Positions 5,951 through 10,095 of a stretch of DNA of 10,095 nucleotides are shown here, piece by piece. The stretch comes from an uncultured Gemmatimonadota bacterium (GTDB lineage: Bacteria > Gemmatimonadota > Gemmatimonadetes > Gemmatimonadales > Gemmatimonadaceae): the NCBI GenBank assembly GCA_946479015.1, contig CAMLEQ010000110.1, forward strand, positions 1 through 10,095. The letters are read 5' to 3'. Each line of letters starts with the position of its first letter. Position 1 is the stretch's first letter. Position numbers and translations under genes: made by a program. The notes beneath the pieces were generated by a model. The model saw only the letters and a program-made list of their open reading frames with translations, did not search any database and was not told the origin of the DNA.

Positions 5951-6622
5951 CTATTCACGATGAACCGCGTCGCTCTCGCTCGGCGCCGTCGCGAGGGCGA
6001 ACTGCAGGTTGCGCACTCCCACCGGACCGCTCTCCACGACGCGCAGCCCCGCGTCGCTCAGCAGCTCCAGGATGTCACGGAGCGCGACATGACCATGGCG
6101 GTGCATGCGGCCGAGCAGGCCGCGCCGCTCGCGAGCCGGCGTCGCGAAGTCCACGGCGAGCAAGCGCCCGCCGGGGCGCAGCACCCGGCGAATCTCGCGC
6201 ACGCACTGCTGGCGGGCCGGCCGGGGAAGATGATGGAGCATGAGGGTGCTCAGGACGACATCGAAGCACGCATCCGGAAAGGGTAGCGCCTCGACGACCG
6301 CGACCCGGAACGCGACCTCGCCGCCGGCCTTCGCGGCCTTTCGCCGCGCCCTGGCGATCATCTCCGGCGAGGCATCGATGCCGTGCACCACGCCTCCCGG
6401 ACCCACCCGCCGTGCCGCGGCGATGGCGAGCGTCCCCGTTCCACAGCCCACGTCGAGCACCGCCTCGCCTGGCTCGATGCGCGCCAGGCCGACCAGCCGC
6501 TCGCGGAGCGCTCGTTCGCGCCCACGCGTGAGCAGCGAGGCCAGGACATCGTAGTAGCGGGCGTGGGCGTGCAGGACCAGCCCCTTGGTGCCCGTTGTGG
6601 TCGTTCCATCCTTCGTCGTCAC
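5951..6622 (-). CDS. UbiE/COQ5-like class I SAM-dependent methyltransferase
   Basis: A 223-residue cytoplasmic methyltransferase. The SAM-binding core shows motif I at VLDVGCGTGTLAIAAA (55-70), the acidic ribose-binding loop GIDASPEMI (81-89), VEALPFPDACFDVV (110-123) as motif II, and HHLPRPARQQCVREIRRVLRPGGRLLAVDF (130-159) as motif III. This is the layout of small-molecule C/O-methyltransferases of the UbiE group. The substrate is not readable, and the protein is shorter than true UbiE. I chose GTG 6622 because GGAGGG precedes it by six bases. A frame extending upstream to 6856 adds low-quality sequence and crosses the divergent TetR gene. The stop (TAG) lies 114 bases before the phosphatase-like gene. 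Its start faces the TetR gene at 6837 across about 214 bases, so that TetR is a candidate regulator, though no matching operator was found. Confidence 0.88.
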   Translation of the reverse strand: MTTKDGTTTTGTKGLVLHAHARYYDVLASLLTRGRERALRERLVGLARIEPGEAVLDVGCGTGTLAIAAARRVGPGGVVHGIDASPEMIARARRKAAKAGGEVAFRVAVVEALPFPDACFDVVLSTLMLHHLPRPARQQCVREIRRVLRPGGRLLAVDFATPARERRGLLGRMHRHGHVALRDILELLSDAGLRVVESGPVGVRNLQFALATAPSESDAVHRE

Positions 6623-6683
6623 GTCGCACCCTCCGGCTGCGGGAACGGTCGGTGCCCCGTCGCCATTGGACGTGCTGGACGGC

Positions 6684-6713
6684 GGCCACCGGTGGCCGGG
6701 CGCGATGCCCGGC
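6684..6713. repeat. Overlapping palindromes between the methyltransferase and TetR genes
   Basis: A perfect 14-bp palindrome GGCCACCGGTGGCC (6684-6697) runs into a hairpin with arms GCCGGGC (6695-6701) and GCCCGGC (6707-6713) and a five-base loop. The two share three bases, so they are mutually exclusive as RNA folds. It lies 62-91 bases upstream of the methyltransferase start, within the likely 5' leader if TACGAT (minus strand, 6717-6722) is its -10; I found no matching -35. It could be a regulator site, a leader structure or only GC-rich chance. Confidence 0.35.
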
Positions 6714-6825
6714 TGCATCGTACGATGGAGGCGACGGACACCGCTCGCGGGACGTCGCGTGCCGTGGTGTTCAGTAGTGGACAAACACGCGCGCCGTGTT
6801 CCGTTTCTCGCGCGACGCCAGCACA

Positions 6826-6832
6826 GAGGAGG
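6826..6832 (+). promoter_or_regulatory. Strong Shine-Dalgarno pointing to a CTG start
   Basis: GAGGAGG at 6826-6832 is the best ribosome binding site in the window. Four bases later, in the TetR frame, is CTG at 6837-6839. There is no ATG, GTG or TTG in frame between here and the DNA-binding helix, so this site argues for CTG initiation. Confidence 0.55.
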
Positions 6833-6836
6833 CACT

Positions 6837-7427
6837 CTGCCCACCGACCCCAGCAAGGATCGTCGTGTTCGGAGGACGAAGGGTCTGCTGCACGAGGCGC
6901 TCGGCTCGTTGCTTCACGAGCAGTCCTACGACGCCATCGTGGTCAAGCAGATCCTGGCCCGCGCCAACGTCGGGCGATCGACGTTCTACGCGCACTTTCG
7001 GGACAAGGACGAGCTGCTCGCCAGCGGGATCCGCGACGTGGTCGGCGCGGGCGGGAGCGACTCCCCCGCGCCATCGGCGGGCCGCGCGCAGTGGCTGCTG
7101 CGCTTCAGCCTTCCCATCCTCCAACACATCGAGCGGCATCGGGTGACCGCTGCCCCCGCGGCGAACGCACGACGGCAGGACGTGGTGCACGAGCATCTCC
7201 AGCAGGTACTGGTGGAGCTGATCGCCCACGATCTGAGAAGCGCCGGCCGGCGCCAGCAGGAGGGCGCGCGAGTGATGCCGCCGGATCTCCTGGCCCACCA
7301 CGTGGCCTCCACGTTCGTGCTCGTGCTGAACTGGTGGGCGGAGCGTGGGGACGCGCTCTCGGCGAGAGAAGTGGATGAGCTTTTTCGGGCGCTCGTCCTA
7401 CCGGCCGTGTCGCGCGTCCTCGACTGA
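6837..7427 (+). CDS. TetR-family regulator (DhaS/TetR_C_8-like)
   Basis: From CTG 6837 the protein has 196 residues, normal for the family. The DNA-binding domain covers about residues 10-60: TKGLLHEALGSLLHEQSYDAI, then VKQILARANVGRSTFYAHFRDKDELL (36-61). The STFYAHFRDK ending is typical of the TetR group with the TetR_C_8 ligand domain. The C-terminal half is helical with a hydrophobic STFVLVLNWW stretch (158-167). The only standard in-frame start near enough is GTG 6777, which would add 20 unlikely residues and has no ribosome binding site, whereas GAGGAGG precedes the CTG. The gene is divergent from the methyltransferase and overlaps the end of the opposing TetR gene by 30 bases. The target is unknown; the methyltransferase is the obvious candidate. 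Confidence 0.82.
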   Translation: MPTDPSKDRRVRRTKGLLHEALGSLLHEQSYDAIVVKQILARANVGRSTFYAHFRDKDELLASGIRDVVGAGGSDSPAPSAGRAQWLLRFSLPILQHIERHRVTAAPAANARRQDVVHEHLQQVLVELIAHDLRSAGRRQQEGARVMPPDLLAHHVASTFVLVLNWWAERGDALSAREVDELFRALVLPAVSRVLD

Positions 7428-8105
7428 GCGGCCGGCGGCGCCTGCCGCGAACACGGCGCGGGCGATCGCGGCCGCCGCCGCGGCCGACGGCGGCGCGTGC
7501 TCGAGGAGCAGGCGGTACCACATGACGCCGTAGGCCAGGTCCATCAGCAGGTCGAGATTGGCGTCCGGCGCGAGCTCGCCGCGCGCCCGCGCGCGCGCGA
7601 GCAGCGCCCGCAGTCCCGCGCGCCGCCGGTCGATCAGCCGCTCGCGGAATTCCGCCGCGAACGCCGGATCCAGTTGCGCTTCCGCCATCAGCGCGCGCAC
7701 CGCCGGACCGGCGGATCCCCGCAGCGCGGCGAACGTGTCGCGGAGGAAGCGCGCCACGTCCACGCGGCCGTCGCCGGTGTCCGGCAGCCGGATCTCCTCC
7801 TCCGCGTGCTCGGCGAGTGCGGTGAGCACGACGGCCGCCTTCGAGGGCCACCACCGGTAGACCGTCTGCTTACCGACGCCGGCGGCGGCGGCGATCCCCT
7901 CCATGGTAAGTGCGCGATAGCCATCAGCCGCGAGGAGGCGCATCGCCGCGCCGAGGATGGCGCGCCGTGCGGCCTCGCTCCGGGGGCGGCCGGGAGCGCG
8001 GGGGGGCGCGGCCGCGCCGGGCGTGGCGCTGCGCTCGCGCGCCGATGAATGGACGTCCCGCCCCCCTGGGCGGCTGCCTCTCCTGCGACGGGGCGACGAG
8101 GGCAT
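7398..8105 (-). CDS. TetR-family repressor (TetR_C_11-like)
   Basis: A 235-residue regulator. About 40 N-terminal residues are an Arg/Ala/Pro-rich, probably disordered tail. The TetR domain runs from APGRPRSEAARRAILGAAM (37-55) through the helix-turn-helix MEGIAAAAGVGKQTVYRWWPSKAAVV (68-93). The YRWWPSKA ending and the DPAFAAEFRERLIDRRR segment (146-162) are typical of the TetR_C_11 ligand-domain group. ATG 8105 is supported by AGGAG five bases upstream. The gene is divergent from the SDR-like gene, and two inverted repeats in the gap sit on its own promoter and nearer the SDR gene. Autorepression and control of the SDR are thus likely. Its 3' end overlaps the opposing TetR gene. The ligand is unknown. 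Confidence 0.9.
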   Translation of the reverse strand: MPSSPRRRRGSRPGGRDVHSSARERSATPGAAAPPRAPGRPRSEAARRAILGAAMRLLAADGYRALTMEGIAAAAGVGKQTVYRWWPSKAAVVLTALAEHAEEEIRLPDTGDGRVDVARFLRDTFAALRGSAGPAVRALMAEAQLDPAFAAEFRERLIDRRRAGLRALLARARARGELAPDANLDLLMDLAYGVMWYRLLLEHAPPSAAAAAAIARAVFAAGAAGRSVEDARHGR

Positions 8106-8152
8106 TGACTCTCCTGTGACACGGAACGGCGGGCGCGACGGCGCCCGGCTTT

Positions 8153-8171
8153 ACAATACGCGGCGTCTCGA
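8153..8171. promoter_or_regulatory. TetR operator, imperfect copy over the TetR promoter
   Basis: ACAATACG, spacer CGG, CGTCTCGA. The right half matches the partner site at 8187-8205 at seven of eight bases and the left half at six of eight. It overlaps the -10 and spacer of the TetR promoter, the classic place for autorepression. Its centre (8162) is 34 bp from the centre of the other site. Confidence 0.55.
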
Positions 8172-8181
8172 TATCTTGCAA
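8153..8181 (-). promoter_or_regulatory. Sigma-70-type promoter of the TetR gene at 7398-8105
   Basis: On the minus strand TTGCAA (8176-8181), a 17-base spacer and TATTGT (8153-8158) match the -35 and -10 consensus at four of six positions each. Transcription would start near 8146, giving a leader of about 41 bases. That leader carries a hairpin with 7-bp arms CGGGCGC (8130-8136) and GCGCCCG (8141-8147). An operator-like repeat covers the -10 and spacer. Confidence 0.55.
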
Positions 8182-8186
8182 CCAGG

Positions 8187-8205
8187 ACGAGACGCAACGT
8201 CTCGT
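8187..8205. promoter_or_regulatory. TetR operator, perfect inverted repeat upstream of the SDR gene
   Basis: Eight-base arms ACGAGACG and CGTCTCGT flank a CAA spacer with no mismatch. It lies 44 bases upstream of the SDR-like start codon, where the SDR promoter is expected. I could not identify a convincing plus-strand -35/-10 pair, but TAATTG at 8205-8210 just after the repeat could be a weak -10. Confidence 0.7.
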
Positions 8206-8248
8206 AATTGCCGACGGCCCGCGACACCGATTCCGGAGGACGAATCTC

Positions 8249-9079
8249 ATGAGCATGCGATCCACTTCCCTCTCCGAGCGCGCCGGAACGCCCACGTCGT
8301 CCGAGGGCGTGCCCGCCGCCGCGAGCGCGGCGCCGAGCTCGCGCTCCGGCGGCTCGCTCACCGGGCAGTGCGTCGTCGTGCTCGGCGGGTCATCGGGGGT
8401 GGGGCTCGCCGCCGCGGAGGCGCTCGCGACGGCAGGTGCACGCGTCGTGATCGGTGGCCGCGACGAGACGCGACTGGCGGCGGCGCGGGCACGGCTCGCG
8501 GCTGGAGGGAGCGCATCCACCGCCGCTGCGGTCGACGCCACGGACCGCGCATCGCTCGACGCCTTCTACCGTCAGGTCGGGCCGTTCGATCACCTGGTGC
8601 TGACGCTGAGTGGTGCCGCCGGCGCGGGGGCGTTTCGCACGCTGGACCTGCGCGAGCTGCGGCGCGGCTTCGAGGCCAAGTTCTGGGCGCAGGTGAGCGC
8701 GGCGCAGCGCGCGCTCGACATGCTGCGTGAGGATGGCTCGATCACCTTCGTCACCGCGATCTCGGCGCGCATGGCCAACCCCGGCACGGCGGGGCTGGCC
8801 GCGATCAACGGGGCGCTCGAGGCGATGATCCGCCCGCTCGCCGCGGAGCTGCGGCCGCTGCGCGTCAACGCGGTGTCGCCCGGCGTCATCGACACGCCGT
8901 GGTGGGACACCGTCGCGGCGGACGCGAAGGCGGAGATGTTCGCCCGCTACGCGGCGGCGACGCCGGTGGGGCGCGTCGGGCGCCCGGAGGATGTCGCGGC
9001 CGGCATCCTCCTCCTCGTGGGCAACGGCTTCATGACCGGAACCGTGCTCGAGGTCGACGGCGGATTGCGACTCGGGTGA
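8249..9079 (+). CDS. SDR-family (short-chain dehydrogenase-like) protein lacking YxxxK
   Basis: A 276-residue Rossmann-fold protein. After a Ser/Ala-rich N-terminal extension (about 1-35) comes the SDR core: dinucleotide motif VVVLGGSSGVGLAAA (42-56), IGGRDETRL (68-76) with an Arg that favours NADP(H), LTLSGAAGAG (118-127) in place of NNAG, the serine loop VTAISARMANPGTAG (168-182), RVNAVSPGVIDTP (205-217), and the C-terminal TGTVLEVDGGLRLG (263-276). The catalytic YxxxK is replaced: aligned positions read L183-A-A-I-N187. Cofactor binding looks intact but classical oxidoreductase chemistry is doubtful. I chose ATG 8249, eight bases after GGAGGA (8235-8240), over ATG 8255. The gene is divergent from, and probably controlled by, the TetR protein at 7398-8105, and converges on the AraC gene. 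No substrate is assigned. Confidence 0.9.
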   Translation: MSMRSTSLSERAGTPTSSEGVPAAASAAPSSRSGGSLTGQCVVVLGGSSGVGLAAAEALATAGARVVIGGRDETRLAAARARLAAGGSASTAAAVDATDRASLDAFYRQVGPFDHLVLTLSGAAGAGAFRTLDLRELRRGFEAKFWAQVSAAQRALDMLREDGSITFVTAISARMANPGTAGLAAINGALEAMIRPLAAELRPLRVNAVSPGVIDTPWWDTVAADAKAEMFARYAAATPVGRVGRPEDVAAGILLLVGNGFMTGTVLEVDGGLRLG

Positions 9080-9084
9080 CGTTC

Positions 9085-9141
9085 GCGCGCGAAGACGCTT
9101 CGACCAGCGTCGGCCGGCGCGCGACCTCGACCGGGAGGTCG
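9085..9141. terminator. Hairpin-rich gap between convergent genes, possible bidirectional terminator
   Basis: Two stem-loops fill the 75 bases between the SDR and AraC stops. The first has GACGCT (9094-9099) and AGCGTC (9106-9111), extended outward across a bulge by GCGCGC (9085-9090) pairing with GCGCGC (9117-9122). The second has CGACCTC (9122-9128) and GAGGTCG (9135-9141) with a six-base loop. Neither is followed by a T-run on either strand, so intrinsic termination is only possible, not clear. Confidence 0.4.
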
Positions 9142-9154
9142 GTCCTCGCCGCGC

Positions 9155-10045
9155 TCAGCGCATCCGCGAAGGACGCTCGGCGTTCGGACGCAGGGGCTGC
9201 GTCGGCGCGGCGACCGCCGGCGCCCCGCCGGCCGGCAGCGGTCCCGCCATCTGCATCCCCGACGGCGGAAAGCCGAACATGCTGCGCGACGTGCGCGTGA
9301 GGTGCGCGGCGTCGGCGAAGCCGGCCGCGTGCGCCGCCGTCGACAGCGACTCGCCGGCCGTGAGCAGCTCCCACACGCGCAGGAATCGGCGCCACAGGAT
9401 GTACGGCCGCAGCCCCACGCCCGTCTGCTCGACGAACAGGTGCCGGAAGCGGCTCGGCGACAGGCAGGCCACGTCGGCGACATCGTCCAGCGTGAGCGGT
9501 GCGTCGAGGTGCGCCTTGATGTGCGCCACCGCGCGCAGGATCCGCTCGTCGGTGACGGCCGCCGGCTCCACGCCGCCGGTGAGGGCGTGGATCGCCCGCC
9601 GCGCCGCCCGCTCCACCGCCGCCGCGGTCCGTTCCTCGAAGTACGCGGCGAAGAGCGGCCGCGCCAGCTCCGCGAACAGCGCGTCCGGTATGGCGGCGAT
9701 GCCGTTCTCCAGCCAACGCTCGGTGAGCGCGCGTCCCTCGCGCGTCTCCGGCTCGACGAACAGCACCACGTTCGCCGGCACGCTCGTGACGTCCATCCCG
9801 TGCGGCTGGCGTGACGGGATGATCGCGCCGGCGTACTCCGTCCAGACGTCCTGCTCGCCGCCGCGGAAGCGGATGCCGGGCTCGGAGCCGAAGGCGATCT
9901 GGACGGCGTAGTGCGCGTGGTCGGGAACGATCCCGCCGCCGCGCCCGATGAACAGGCACCCGCCGTCCCACGCCACGAAGTGGAACGGCCGGGTCGCGCC
10001 CGATCCGATCACACCGCGCCCGTGGCTCGTGCTCCCATCCGCCAT
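9155..10045 (-). CDS. AraC-family transcriptional regulator
   Basis: A 296-residue regulator. The N-terminal half (about 20-105) is strand-rich and cupin-like, with PDHAHYAVQIAFG (41-53) and AGAIIPSRQPHGM (72-84), a typical AraC ligand-binding arrangement. The C-terminal DNA-binding domain (166-262) holds both helix-turn-helix units: LDDVADVACLSPSRFRHLFVEQTGV (186-210) and LSTAAHAAGFADAAHLTRTSRSMFG (234-258), with the GVGLRPYILWRRF linker (209-221) between them. A Pro/Ala-rich tail of about 30 residues follows. I chose ATG 10045 because AGGAG stands five bases upstream. TAGATT (minus strand, 10071-10076) could be the -10, with the -35 beyond the window edge. It converges on the SDR gene, so that gene is not an obvious target; targets may lie off the right edge. 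Confidence 0.92.
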   Translation of the reverse strand: MADGSTSHGRGVIGSGATRPFHFVAWDGGCLFIGRGGGIVPDHAHYAVQIAFGSEPGIRFRGGEQDVWTEYAGAIIPSRQPHGMDVTSVPANVVLFVEPETREGRALTERWLENGIAAIPDALFAELARPLFAAYFEERTAAAVERAARRAIHALTGGVEPAAVTDERILRAVAHIKAHLDAPLTLDDVADVACLSPSRFRHLFVEQTGVGLRPYILWRRFLRVWELLTAGESLSTAAHAAGFADAAHLTRTSRSMFGFPPSGMQMAGPLPAGGAPAVAAPTQPLRPNAERPSRMR

Positions 10046-10095
10046 GCGCGCTCCTGAATGCGGTGGCGCCAATCTACCCCGGGGGCGGCCGCTCG

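Noticed and set aside
4529..6286. A plus-strand open frame of about 585 codons
   Set aside because: It is antisense to the phosphatase-like gene and the end of the methyltransferase, both of which have good starts and motifs; this frame has neither.
6623..6720. SAM riboswitch in the methyltransferase leader
   Set aside because: The only structure seen is short palindromes; I could not find the conserved core of any SAM riboswitch class.
1..10095. A defence island, CRISPR array, mobile element or biosynthetic cluster
   Set aside because: No repeats with spacers, no transposase, integrase, nuclease, toxin or synthase domains were seen, and composition is uniform across the window.

Overview
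This is a GC-rich (strongly G/C at third codon positions) bacterial chromosomal segment carrying eleven genes, ten complete and one cut by the left edge. The base composition, the long spurious antisense frames it creates, and the mix of one-gene enzymes each beside its own regulator fit a free-living soil-type bacterium with a large genome. Gemmatimonadota or a similar high-GC phylum is my guess, but the sequence alone does not settle it. I see no tRNA, rRNA, CRISPR array, transposase, integrase or phage gene, and no gene-free stretch over 300 bases.

Layout. The left edge (1-126, +) is the tail of an unidentified gene. It is followed by a minus-strand cluster reading right to left: a WHG-type TetR regulator (1347-1997), an HD-domain phosphohydrolase (663-1301) and a GNAT acetyltransferase (160-654). 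Divergent from the TetR gene is an eight-helix membrane protein of unknown function (2083-3093, +). The 85-base gap between them holds a perfect 21-bp palindrome, a weaker second copy 31 bp away, and a good promoter for the TetR gene. That promoter is so close to the start codon that the mRNA is probably leaderless. From 3108 to 6622 three minus-strand genes follow: a membrane-anchored diguanylate cyclase (3108-4334), a divergent alkaline-phosphatase-superfamily protein (4403-5836) and a UbiE-like SAM methyltransferase (5951-6622).

The right third is regulator-dense. A second TetR gene (6837-7427, +) is divergent from the methyltransferase and probably starts at CTG. It overlaps tail-to-tail by 30 bp with a third TetR gene (7398-8105, -). 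That third TetR gene is divergent from an SDR-like protein (8249-9079, +) that lacks the usual YxxxK catalytic pair. Two matching inverted repeats, 34 bp apart, lie between them. An AraC-type regulator (9155-10045, -) converges on the SDR gene across a hairpin-rich 75-bp gap.

How the genes work together. The recurring plan is a TetR repressor controlling itself and a divergent neighbour: the membrane protein at 2083, possibly the methyltransferase at 5951, and the SDR at 8249. The operators at 2018-2069 and 8153-8205 make the first and third pairings well supported; the second rests on gene arrangement only. There is no sign of a defence system or biosynthetic cluster. The strongest leads are the TetR/unknown membrane protein module, the phosphatase-like protein with apparently altered active-site motifs, and the SDR-like protein without its catalytic pair.
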